Below, one piece after another: positions 35,597-44,295 of a stretch of DNA of 64,000 nt. Numbering within the stretch: position 1 is the stretch's first letter; each line of letters begins with the position of its first letter. Below the pieces are notes generated by a model. It did not search any database. It was not told the origin of the DNA and saw only the letters and a program-made list of their open reading frames with translations. The DNA is taken from contig NC_013729.1 of NCBI RefSeq assembly GCF_000024345.1, positions 2,852,001-2,916,000 of the forward strand. The letters run 5' to 3'. The position numbers were made by a program, and so were the translations under genes. This DNA is from Kribbella flavida DSM 17836 (GTDB lineage Bacteria > Actinomycetota > Actinomycetes > Propionibacteriales > Kribbellaceae).

Positions 35597-38431
35597 GTGT
35601 CCAGGCGTGTCTGTGCTGTCGTGCTGGCGATCGTCACCGCGATCACCGTCTGGCTGGTCCCGGCGCAGGCCGGGCAGGCCGTCCAGGTCCCGCAGGACCG
35701 GGTGGTGAGCGAGGATCCGGCCAACTTCACCCCGAACGTGCTGGACGGGTCGGTGAAGTCCATCGTGCAGGTCGGCAACACGATCCTGATCGGTGGCCTG
35801 TTCACCCAGATCCAGGCGGCCGCCGGGGGACCGGTGCTGGCCCGCCGCAACCTGGCCGCGTTCGACGCGACCACCGGCGCGATCAGCACCGGCTTCGCGC
35901 CGAACCCGGACGGCGAGGTGACCACGATCATCCCGTCCGGCGACGGGTCCACCGTCTACATCGGCGGCTCCTTCAACACCGTCGGCGGCGTCGCCTCGGT
36001 GAGCACGGCGCGGATCAACGCGACCACCGGCGCCCGGGTGACGACGTTCCAGCCGCCGACCCTGTCCGGGCGGGTCAAGGACATGCGACTGGTCGGCAAC
36101 CGGCTCTGGCTGGCCGGCACCTTCACCCACGTGCAGGGCCGCGCCCAGGCGGCGCTCGCCACGGTCAACGCGACCACCGGCGCCTACGACCCGCACATGA
36201 GCCTGGCGATCGCCGGGGTGCACAACGGCGGCAACACCACCGTGATGAAGCTGGACGTCACCCCGAACGGCAGCCACTTGGTGGCCGTCGGCAACTTCGA
36301 CACGATCCAGGGCGTCCGGCACCACCAGGTGTTCATGCTGAACCTCACCGGAGCCACCGCGGCGGTGGAGAACTGGCAGACCAACTTCTACAACACCGCC
36401 TGCTCCGGTTCCTTCCAGACCTACATGCGCGACGTCGACATCTCCCCGGACGGGTCGTACTTCGTCATCACCACCACCGGCGCGTACGGCGGCGCCGGAA
36501 CCGCGTGCGACTCGTCGGCGCGGTTCAACACCGGCGCCCGGGGCAGCGGGTTGAGCTACCACTGGCTCAACAACACCGGCGGCGACACCTTGTACGCGGT
36601 CGCGATCACCGGATCGGTGGTCTACATCGGTGGGCACCAGCGCTGGCAGAACAACCCGTTCGCCGGTGACCGCGCCGGTCAGGGCGCGGTCTCGCGTCCC
36701 GGCATCGCCGCGCTCGATCCGGCCAACGGCCTGCCGTTCTCCTGGAACCCGACCCGCGAGCGGGGGGTCGGCGTCTTCGATCTGCTGTCGACCTCGACCG
36801 GGTTGTGGGTCGGCTCGGACACCGAGCACATCGGCCAGAACTTCGAGTACCACCCACGGATCGCGTACTTCCCGCTCGCCGGCGGCACCGTCGTACCGGC
36901 GAACAACACGCCCACGCTGCCGAACAACCTGTACCGCGCGGGTCCACTGCTGCCGATCGCCGACACGGTCACCCGGACGGCGTACGACGGCAGCACGTTC
37001 GGCGCGCCGGCCACGGTGCCGAACGGCGGGATCAGCTGGGGCACGGCCAACCGTGGCGCTTTCATGCTGAACGGCGTCCTGTACGCCGGCTGGTCGGACG
37101 GCTCGTTCAACCGCCGCACCTACAACGGCAGCACCTTCGGAACGCCGACGTTGGTCAACACCGGCGACCTGCTGGTGTACATGTCCACCTGGCACAGCGA
37201 AGTGCAGAACATCACCGGCATGTTCTTCGACAGCGGCCGGATCTACTACACGCTGCTCGGTCAGCCGAACCTCTACTACCGGTACTTCACTCCGGAGAGC
37301 GGCGTCGTCGGCGCCGCCCGCTACACCGCGACCGGGAACGTCGCCGGGGTGAACTTCGCGCAGGTCAACGGCATGTTCGTCACGCCGACCGGATTCTACT
37401 GGGCGAGCTCGCTCGACGGCGACCTGCGTCGCGCGGGCTGGTCCCCGGCGGCCGGCGTACCGACCGGGTCCTCGACCACGGTGTCCACCGGTGAGTGGCG
37501 GGCGCGGGCGCTGTTCCTGTTCCAGGGGGTCGCCGCGCCGCCGAACCAGTTGCCGGTCGCTCAGGCCGGGATCAGCTGCAGCAACCTGGACTGCACGTAC
37601 TCGTCGGCCGGCTCGACCGACCCGGACGGCACCATCCAGTCGTACCACTGGTCGTTCGGTGACGGCGCGACCTCGGTCTCGCCGAACCCGACCCACCAGT
37701 ACGCCGCCGCCGGGACCTACTCGGTCACGCTGACCGTCACCGACAACAGCGGTGGCACCGGGCAGCGGACGCAGGACGTCACAGTGACCGCGGGTGGCGC
37801 CAGTCCGGTGACGTTCGTGGGCGCGAGCGCGGTCAACCTGAACAGCAACGCGTTCAACGTCACCGTGCCGGCCGCTACCCCGGCGGGCGCGCTGATGCTG
37901 CTCTTCTTCGCCGACAACGACCCGGCGCCGGCGATCACCGGCCCGGCGGGCTGGACGCAGGTCCAGACCGCGAGCTCGACCAATCAGAACGCACGGGTCT
38001 GGCGCCGGACGGCCACCGCGGCCGACGCCGGTACGACGGTGGGCGTGGCCACGTCCAGCTTGACCAAGGCCAACGCCACCCTGGTCGTGTACTCCGGTGT
38101 CTCCGGCACCACGCCGGTGGCGGCCGCGACCGCGGCCAGCGAGACTCTCGTCCAGAACACGCACACCACGCCGCCGGTGTCGTCGACCGTGACCGGGGCG
38201 CGGCTGGTCAGCTACTGGGGTGAGAAGTCGTCGGCCACGACCGTCCTGACGCCGCCGACCGGGCTGACCGTCCGCTCGGCGACGACCGGCAGCGGCTCCG
38301 GCCGGATCACCTCGCTGGCGGGGGACAGCGGACCCTTCGGGCCGGGCACGCTCGGCGGTCTGACCGCGACGGCCGACTCGGCCTCGGCACGGGCACTGAT
38401 GTTCAGCGTCGTGGTGGCTCCGGCACCCTGA
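35597..38431 (+). CDS. Secreted beta-propeller protein with one PKD domain
   Basis: A 944-residue tandem paralogue of the preceding gene. Signal peptide to about residue 28 (AQAGQA), propeller-like repeats to about 640, one PKD domain (about 650-733, SFGDG) and the same C-terminal domain (about 735-944, starting VTFVGASAVNLN). Long blocks are nearly identical to the upstream protein, for example FQTYMRD and RPGIAALDP, so the pair arose by duplication followed by loss or gain of one PKD domain. GTG at 35597 follows GGGGGGAAC. The 113-bp gap upstream has no terminator-like hairpin, so co-transcription is likely. Confidence 0.85.
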   Translation: MSRRVCAVVLAIVTAITVWLVPAQAGQAVQVPQDRVVSEDPANFTPNVLDGSVKSIVQVGNTILIGGLFTQIQAAAGGPVLARRNLAAFDATTGAISTGFAPNPDGEVTTIIPSGDGSTVYIGGSFNTVGGVASVSTARINATTGARVTTFQPPTLSGRVKDMRLVGNRLWLAGTFTHVQGRAQAALATVNATTGAYDPHMSLAIAGVHNGGNTTVMKLDVTPNGSHLVAVGNFDTIQGVRHHQVFMLNLTGATAAVENWQTNFYNTACSGSFQTYMRDVDISPDGSYFVITTTGAYGGAGTACDSSARFNTGARGSGLSYHWLNNTGGDTLYAVAITGSVVYIGGHQRWQNNPFAGDRAGQGAVSRPGIAALDPANGLPFSWNPTRERGVGVFDLLSTSTGLWVGSDTEHIGQNFEYHPRIAYFPLAGGTVVPANNTPTLPNNLYRAGPLLPIADTVTRTAYDGSTFGAPATVPNGGISWGTANRGAFMLNGVLYAGWSDGSFNRRTYNGSTFGTPTLVNTGDLLVYMSTWHSEVQNITGMFFDSGRIYYTLLGQPNLYYRYFTPESGVVGAARYTATGNVAGVNFAQVNGMFVTPTGFYWASSLDGDLRRAGWSPAAGVPTGSSTTVSTGEWRARALFLFQGVAAPPNQLPVAQAGISCSNLDCTYSSAGSTDPDGTIQSYHWSFGDGATSVSPNPTHQYAAAGTYSVTLTVTDNSGGTGQRTQDVTVTAGGASPVTFVGASAVNLNSNAFNVTVPAATPAGALMLLFFADNDPAPAITGPAGWTQVQTASSTNQNARVWRRTATAADAGTTVGVATSSLTKANATLVVYSGVSGTTPVAAATAASETLVQNTHTTPPVSSTVTGARLVSYWGEKSSATTVLTPPTGLTVRSATTGSGSGRITSLAGDSGPFGPGTLGGLTATADSASARALMFSVVVAPAP

Positions 38432-38570
38432 CGCGTTCCAGCGGGGCAATCGGTGGGCCGGCGCTCTCCCGCGGAGCGCCAGCCGTCCCACCACCCACTG
38501 CGGATCCCGGATGGGGGGAAGCGCCGGGCGACCGGCGCTCCGACCGGGGCCGCGCCTTCAGGGGGTTGTG

Positions 38571-41384
38571 ATGGCTGTCCGTCGGTTGCCGTTGGTCGCT
38601 GTGCTGCTCGCGCTGCTCGGATCGCTCCTGACGTTCGGGGCCCACCGGCCTGCGGACGCGGTGCAACTGCCGCAGAGCACGATCGTCAGCGCCGACCCGG
38701 CCGACTGGACGCCGCACGCCCTGAACGGGCAGGTGCAGGCGCTGATCCAGGTCGGGAACCGGGTGATCGTCGGTGGCACCTTCACCACGATCCGGTCGGC
38801 GACCAGCGCGACCCAGATCAGCCGGCGCGCCGTCTTCGCGTACAACGCAACCACCGGTGCCCTGGACAACAGCTTCCTGCCGGTGCTGAACGGCTCGGTG
38901 GACACCCTGGTGGCGAGCGCGGACGGGCAGTCGGTCTACCTCGGCGGCAGCTTCACCACCGTGAACGGCACCAGCCAGCCCCGGTTGGCCCGGGTCAACC
39001 TGGCGAACGGCAGCCTGGTCAGCACCTTCCGTCCCAGCGTCAACCGGCAGGTCTACGACCTCAAGCTCTCGGGCGGCCGGCTGTACCTCGGTGGCCTGTT
39101 CACCACGGTCGGCGGCCAGGCCCGGACCGTGCTGGCCGCGGTGCACCCCGACACCGGTGCGGTCGACCCGTTCCTGAACCTCACCTTCGCCGCCCCGGTC
39201 CGCGGCGCCGAGCTGCAGGTGGACAAGTTCGACATCACGCCCGACGGCAGCAAGTTGATAGCGATCGGCAACTTCTCGCTGGTGGGCGGGCAGCGCCGGG
39301 TGCAGATCGCGATGCTCGACCTGTCCGGCCCGGCGGCGGCCGTGCGCAACTGGCACACCGCGCGGTTCGAGCCCGACTGCTCCGACCAGTTCTGGACCTA
39401 CGTGCACGACGTCGACCTGTCCCCGGACGGCGCGTACTTCGTCGTGGTGACCACCGGCGGTACGCCGATGAACCGGCTCTGCGACTCGGCCTCGCGCTGG
39501 GAGACCGACGCGGTCGGCAGCAACCTGCAGCCGTCGTGGGTCAACTACACCGGTGGCGACACCTTGTGGAGCGTCGGCATCACCGGCGTGGCCGTGTACA
39601 TCGGCGGTCACCAGCGCTGGGTGAACAACCCGTTCGGCAGCAACACCGCCGGCGCGGGCGCGGTCTCCCGGGAGGGTCTGGCCGCGCTCGACCCGCTGAA
39701 CGGCCTGCCCTACTCCTGGAACCCGACCCGGACCCGCGGTGTCGGCGTCTTCGACCTGACGGCGGTCCCCGGCGGCCTGCTGATGGGCAGCGACACCGAC
39801 CGGACCGGGCAGAACTACGAGTTCCACGGCCGGCTCGCGCTGTTCCCGAACTCGCCGCTCGTCCCGCCACCGGGCTACACCGGCCAGCTCCCGGGCTCGG
39901 TCTACCGGCTCGGCAGCACCACCACCGTGCGTTCGTACGACGGCACGTGGGCCGGCCCGGCCAGTACGGTGAACACCGGCGCGACCAGCTTCGCCGGGGC
40001 CCGCGGGGCGGTGATGATCGACGGCTTCCTGTACTCCGGCACGGCGGAAGGCACCTTGACCCGGCGCAGCTTCAACGGCAGCACGTTCGGGCCCGCCGCC
40101 ACCGTGAACCTGCGCGGGCTGACTGCGTTCGCGACCGACCTGCGCAACGTCACCGGCATGTTCTTCACCAACGGCCGGCTGTTCTACACCGTGGCCGGTC
40201 AGCCGTCGCTGTACTACCGGTACTTCACCCCGGAGAGCCAGGTGGTCGGCGCGACCCGCTTCGTGGCCAGCGGCAACATCACCGGCGTCGACTGGAGCCG
40301 GGTGTCCGGCATGTTCTCGTCCGGCAACCAGGTCTACTGGGCCACCGGTGGCGACGGCAACCTGCACCGGGTGAACTTCGCGAACAACGTCCCGGTCGCA
40401 GGCACCGCTGTGGTGACCAGCGGGCCGGGAATCGACGGTCAGGACTGGCGGTCGCAGGGTACGTTCCTGCTCGCCGGCAGCGGCCCGGTGCCGAACATCC
40501 GCCCTTCGGCCGCGTGGACCGGAACCTGCGACCTGCTGCGGTGCGAGTTCTCCGGGCTCACCTCGAACGATCCCGACGGCAGCATCGCGTCGTACGCGTG
40601 GGACTTCGGCGACGGCACCAGCGCGACCGGGCCGTCGCCGGCGCACACCTACGCGACGCCGGGGTCGTACCAGGTGACGCTGACGGTGACCGACAACGAG
40701 GCGGCCACCGGGACCGACAGCCGGCCGCTGACGGTCTCGAGCGTGGCGAACCCGATCGAGTTCGTCGGCGCGAACGCGACCAACCAGAACGCGCTGACCC
40801 ACGCGGTGACCGTGCCGCCGACGACCAAGGCCGGCGACGGGCTGCTGCTGTTCTTCACCCAGAACACCACCGCCGCGCTGACCGGGCCGACCGGAGTCAC
40901 CGGCTGGTCGTTGCTGCGGACCGTGACCGGCTCGGGCTACGTGACCAGGGTGTGGCAGAAGGTTGCCGGGGCCAACGACGCCGGCCAGACGGTCTCGGTG
41001 AACCTGGCGTCGTACAGCAAGGCCGGTCTGACGGTCGCGGCCTACTCGGGGACCAGCGCGGCCGGGCCGGTTGCCGCCTTCGAGTCCGCCAACGAGACGG
41101 TGACCCGGGCAGCGCACACCACTCCGGTGGTCAACTCCACCGTGCCGGGCGCCTGGCGGGTGTCGCACTGGGCCGACAAGTCGTCCGCCACGACGACGTG
41201 GGCGGCACCGGCCGGGGAACAGGTCCGCAGTACGTCGTTCGGCTCGCCGAGCGGCCACATCTCCACCCTGCTGACCGACCGGGGCGCCGCGGTGCCGACC
41301 GGCGCGCAGGGCGGGCTGACCGCGACGGCCGACAGCGCCAACTCGACGGCGAACACCTGGACTGTCTTGCTGAGTCCGCGATGA
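38571..41384 (+). CDS. Secreted beta-propeller protein with one PKD domain, third tandem copy
   Basis: A 937-residue protein. Signal peptide to about residue 32 (RPADA), propeller-like repeats (NRVIVGGTFTTIRS, GRLYLGGLFTTVGGQAR), one PKD domain (about 643-722, WDFGDG) and the shared C-terminal domain (about 725-937), whose core here reads GLLLFFTQN where the other two have LLLFFADND. It is the most diverged of the three. ATG at 38571 (a GTG lies one codon upstream). The stop overlaps the LamG-like lipoprotein gene in an ATGA. Confidence 0.85.
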   Translation: MAVRRLPLVAVLLALLGSLLTFGAHRPADAVQLPQSTIVSADPADWTPHALNGQVQALIQVGNRVIVGGTFTTIRSATSATQISRRAVFAYNATTGALDNSFLPVLNGSVDTLVASADGQSVYLGGSFTTVNGTSQPRLARVNLANGSLVSTFRPSVNRQVYDLKLSGGRLYLGGLFTTVGGQARTVLAAVHPDTGAVDPFLNLTFAAPVRGAELQVDKFDITPDGSKLIAIGNFSLVGGQRRVQIAMLDLSGPAAAVRNWHTARFEPDCSDQFWTYVHDVDLSPDGAYFVVVTTGGTPMNRLCDSASRWETDAVGSNLQPSWVNYTGGDTLWSVGITGVAVYIGGHQRWVNNPFGSNTAGAGAVSREGLAALDPLNGLPYSWNPTRTRGVGVFDLTAVPGGLLMGSDTDRTGQNYEFHGRLALFPNSPLVPPPGYTGQLPGSVYRLGSTTTVRSYDGTWAGPASTVNTGATSFAGARGAVMIDGFLYSGTAEGTLTRRSFNGSTFGPAATVNLRGLTAFATDLRNVTGMFFTNGRLFYTVAGQPSLYYRYFTPESQVVGATRFVASGNITGVDWSRVSGMFSSGNQVYWATGGDGNLHRVNFANNVPVAGTAVVTSGPGIDGQDWRSQGTFLLAGSGPVPNIRPSAAWTGTCDLLRCEFSGLTSNDPDGSIASYAWDFGDGTSATGPSPAHTYATPGSYQVTLTVTDNEAATGTDSRPLTVSSVANPIEFVGANATNQNALTHAVTVPPTTKAGDGLLLFFTQNTTAALTGPTGVTGWSLLRTVTGSGYVTRVWQKVAGANDAGQTVSVNLASYSKAGLTVAAYSGTSAAGPVAAFESANETVTRAAHTTPVVNSTVPGAWRVSHWADKSSATTTWAAPAGEQVRSTSFGSPSGHISTLLTDRGAAVPTGAQGGLTATADSANSTANTWTVLLSPR

Positions 41385-42250
41385 CAGGGAAAGCTGTGGT
41401 CAAGGGGCGGATGATGCCGACGACAACGAAGGGCTGGACAGTGGCCGGTACGGCGGTGGTCGCGCTGCTGCTGACCGCTGCCTGCGGACCGGGCGCCGGA
41501 GGCGAGGCCGGCGTCGACCCCGCGGCCGTGAGCGACACGCCGCCCCAGCCGCAGTTGCTGCTGACGTTCGACGACCAGCAGCCGGGGCCGGCGGCCGGAC
41601 GGGAACTGCACGGCGACGGCGCGGCCGCGGCCACGATCGACCTGCTCAGCGTGAACAAGCCGACGACGACGTTCGAGCGCGGCCGCGACGGGGGGATCGC
41701 GCTGCGGCTGCCGGCGTACTCGGGCACCCAGAAGGGATCGTTCGCGGCGCTGCGGGTCGAGCCGGAGGAGTGGCTGTCGCCGGGCGCGTCGGAGTTCACC
41801 TTCGGCGCCGACATCCGGCTCGACGGGCACTCCGGCGGCAGCACGGTGGACGACGGAGACAACGTGCTGCAGCGCGGCCTGTTCGCCGACTCGGCGCAGT
41901 TCAAGATCCAGGTCGACAAGCACCGCGCGTCCTGCGTGGTGCGTGGTACCGACGGCGCGGTGACGGCGAAGTCCAAGCTCGCCCTCGACCCGGCCCGGTG
42001 GTACCGGCTGGCCTGCCGGCGGCTGGACAACACCGTCACGCTGACGGTCGCCGACCTCGCCGCCGGCACGGCGCCCGCCGAGGTCACCAAGACCGGGCCG
42101 ATCGGGTCGCTCGACATGATCGGCTCCGAGCCGCTGGCGATCGGCGCCAAGATCGGCGAGGACGGTGAGATCATCCGCTCCTCGACCGACCAGTTCAACG
42201 GCCGGATCGACAACGTCAGCTACCTGCGGTCCGACCGGCCGGCCGGCTGA
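41381..42250 (+). CDS. LamG/concanavalin-like lipoprotein
   Basis: A 289-residue protein. Lipoprotein signal with LLLTAAC (Cys near residue 35), then a single jelly-roll domain (about 55-285) with the LamG rhythm: FTFGADIRLDG, WYRLACRRLDNTVTLTV and FNGRIDNVSYL at the end. Such folds bind glycans or proteins. It is co-translated with the third propeller protein. ATG at 41381 is used because of the ATGA overlap; ATGs at about 41411 are alternatives. Its last 31 bases overlap the end of the convergent transferase gene. Confidence 0.8.
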   Translation: MTGKAVVKGRMMPTTTKGWTVAGTAVVALLLTAACGPGAGGEAGVDPAAVSDTPPQPQLLLTFDDQQPGPAAGRELHGDGAAAATIDLLSVNKPTTTFERGRDGGIALRLPAYSGTQKGSFAALRVEPEEWLSPGASEFTFGADIRLDGHSGGSTVDDGDNVLQRGLFADSAQFKIQVDKHRASCVVRGTDGAVTAKSKLALDPARWYRLACRRLDNTVTLTVADLAAGTAPAEVTKTGPIGSLDMIGSEPLAIGAKIGEDGEIIRSSTDQFNGRIDNVSYLRSDRPAG

Positions 42251-43323
42251 AAGACCCGCTCGATCAGCCGGTCCGTGGCCCGGCCGTCGTCCAGGTGGTT
42301 GTAGCGCTGCCGGAACGCGTCGTACGCCGGCGCGTACCGGCGGCGCAGCCCGTCCTCGTCGGCCAGCGCGGCGATGAGCTCCTCCGCGGTGGTCACCAGC
42401 GGACCGGGCGCCTCCGCCTCCAGGTCGAAGTAGAAGCCGCGCAGCTGGTCGCGGTAGTCGGCCAGGTCGTAGGTGTAGAAGACCATCGGCCGCCCGGTGA
42501 CGGCGAAGTCGAACATCGTCGAGGAGTAGTCGGTGATCATCAGATCCGCAGCCAGGTACAGCGCCTGGATGTCCGGGTGGTCGCTGACGTCGAGCACCCG
42601 CGGGTGCCGCGGCACCGGCGAGGACGCCGCGACCAGGTGGTGGAACCGGAACAGCAGCACGGTCTCGTCCGGCAGCCGGCCGAGCACCTGCTCCGCCTCG
42701 GCGGCCAGCGGGTTCGGCTTGGCGGAGCCGGTCAGCGCGTCGTCGCGCCAGGTCGGCGTGTAGAGCACGGCCCGCGCCGACGGGGCCAGGCCGAGCTCCG
42801 CCCGCACCTTCGCGCGCAGCTCGTCCGCGCCCGGTCCGGACAGCACGTCGTTGCGGGGATAGCCGAGCTCCAGCACCGAGCCCGAGTAGCGGAACGCCTG
42901 CTGGAGCTTGCCGGTGGAGAAGTGGTTCGGCGAGACCAGGTGGTCCCACCGACGAACGTCCTTGGCCAGCCGGCGCGAGTAGACGTCCGCCCCGGCGTAC
43001 TTGGCGTCGGGCACGTCGAAGCCGATCCGCTTGAGCGGCGTACCGTGCCACAGCTGCACGTACGTCGTCCGGCGGGTCTTCAGCGGGTACCGCGGCATCA
43101 TGTCGTTGGACAGGAAGTACCGCGCGGAGGCGATCCGCAGGAAGTAGGCCGGGGTGTTGCGGACCACCCGCTCGACGTCGTCGGGCAGCTGCACGTCCGG
43201 GCCGGACACGACCCAGATCCGGCGCAGGTCCGGCCGCAGCTCGCCGAGCCGTTCGGACACCGCACGCGGGCTGTCGGAGTACTTGCCCCGCCAGCTTTCG
43301 AAGACCACCGTGTCGCGGCTCAT
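42220..43323 (-). CDS. CDP-glycerol:glycerophosphotransferase-family protein (TagB/TagF type)
   Basis: A 367-residue GT-B-like enzyme. LWHGTPLKRIGFD (His of the family's HGTPLK motif), VSPNHFSTG, GYPRNDVL, LYTPTWRDD and ITDYSSTMFDFAVTGRPMVFY are all signatures of teichoic-acid polyol-phosphate transferases. It would add glycerol-, ribitol- or a similar polyol-phosphate to a surface glycan. It is third in an operon with the APS kinase and TSUP transporter, overlapping the latter in an ATGA. The polyol and acceptor are unknown. Confidence 0.87.
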   Translation of the reverse strand: MSRDTVVFESWRGKYSDSPRAVSERLGELRPDLRRIWVVSGPDVQLPDDVERVVRNTPAYFLRIASARYFLSNDMMPRYPLKTRRTTYVQLWHGTPLKRIGFDVPDAKYAGADVYSRRLAKDVRRWDHLVSPNHFSTGKLQQAFRYSGSVLELGYPRNDVLSGPGADELRAKVRAELGLAPSARAVLYTPTWRDDALTGSAKPNPLAAEAEQVLGRLPDETVLLFRFHHLVAASSPVPRHPRVLDVSDHPDIQALYLAADLMITDYSSTMFDFAVTGRPMVFYTYDLADYRDQLRGFYFDLEAEAPGPLVTTAEELIAALADEDGLRRRYAPAYDAFRQRYNHLDDGRATDRLIERVFQPAGRSDRR

Positions 43324-44294
43324 CGGGCATTTCCTCCTGCTTGTTCGCGGACCTCGTCCGCTGCTTCGTCGGGTGGTTCGCCGGGCGGCGACCGCCTGGC
43401 CAGCAAGGGAAAGCCGTGCCGGCGGCGGATCAGCATCCACAGCGGGGGAGCGACCAGGGCCGTGGCGACCAGGGCCACCCCGGTCTCCAGGTTCGGTACA
43501 CCGAGCAGCTTGAGCGCCGAGGCCAGCAGCACGAACGCCAGCGCCCGGCGGATCAGCCCGCCGGGGGCACGCGACGAGATCCGCGCGCCGATCCAGACGC
43601 CCGGGACGCAGCCGACCAGCATGGCCGCGGTCAGGTCGAACTGGAAGTCGCCGAACAGCAGGTGCCCGAGCGCGGCCGACGCCACCAGCGGTACGGCCTG
43701 GAGCAGGTCGGTGCCGACCAGCTCGCTCGCCTTCAGCCCGGGGTACAACGCCATCAGCGCGATGATGACCAGCGAGCCGGAGCCCACCGAGGTCATGCCG
43801 ACGACGATTCCGCCGATCACGCCGACCAGCACGGTCGGCAGCGGGCGGGCGGTGACCCGCGGCCGGCCCTGGGGCAGGGGCGGCAGCAGACCGTCGCGTT
43901 TGCGGGCGCGCTCGACCAGCCGGAGGTAGGCGCGCACGGTGAGTCCGGTCGCGGCGACCAGCAGCGCGACGCCGAGCGCACGCTGGATGAACTGCTGCAC
44001 GTTCTCGCCGTCGCCGAGCGACCGGGCGATCAGCACGCCGGCGAACGCCGCGGGGATCGAGCCGACGCACAACCAGCCGACCAGCTTGAGGTGGACAGTG
44101 CCGCGACGCAGGTGAACGGCCGCGCCGACCGGCTTCATCACCGCACTGGCGACCAGGTCGCTGGAGACCGCGGTCAACGGCGGTACGCCGAAGAACAGCA
44201 CCAGCACGGGCGTCATCAGCGCACCGCCGCCCATCCCCGTCAGCCCGACCACCACTCCCACCCCGAAGGCGGCGGCAGCGAGCGCGAAGTCCAT
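43320..44294 (-). CDS. TSUP-family anion transporter (TauE/SafE type)
   Basis: A 324-residue membrane protein with two repeats, each opening with a Gly-rich motif: GVGVVVGLTGMGGGALMTPVL near residue 11 and GVIGGIVVGMTSVGSGSLVI near 160. The family moves sulfite, sulfate or organosulfonates. Set one base after the APS kinase gene, it is inferred to import sulfate for PAPS production, although export cannot be excluded. The Arg/Glu-rich C-terminal tail is cytoplasmic. Confidence 0.85.
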   Translation of the reverse strand: MDFALAAAAFGVGVVVGLTGMGGGALMTPVLVLFFGVPPLTAVSSDLVASAVMKPVGAAVHLRRGTVHLKLVGWLCVGSIPAAFAGVLIARSLGDGENVQQFIQRALGVALLVAATGLTVRAYLRLVERARKRDGLLPPLPQGRPRVTARPLPTVLVGVIGGIVVGMTSVGSGSLVIIALMALYPGLKASELVGTDLLQAVPLVASAALGHLLFGDFQFDLTAAMLVGCVPGVWIGARISSRAPGGLIRRALAFVLLASALKLLGVPNLETGVALVATALVAPPLWMLIRRRHGFPLLARRSPPGEPPDEAADEVREQAGGNAR

Positions 44295-44295
44295 G

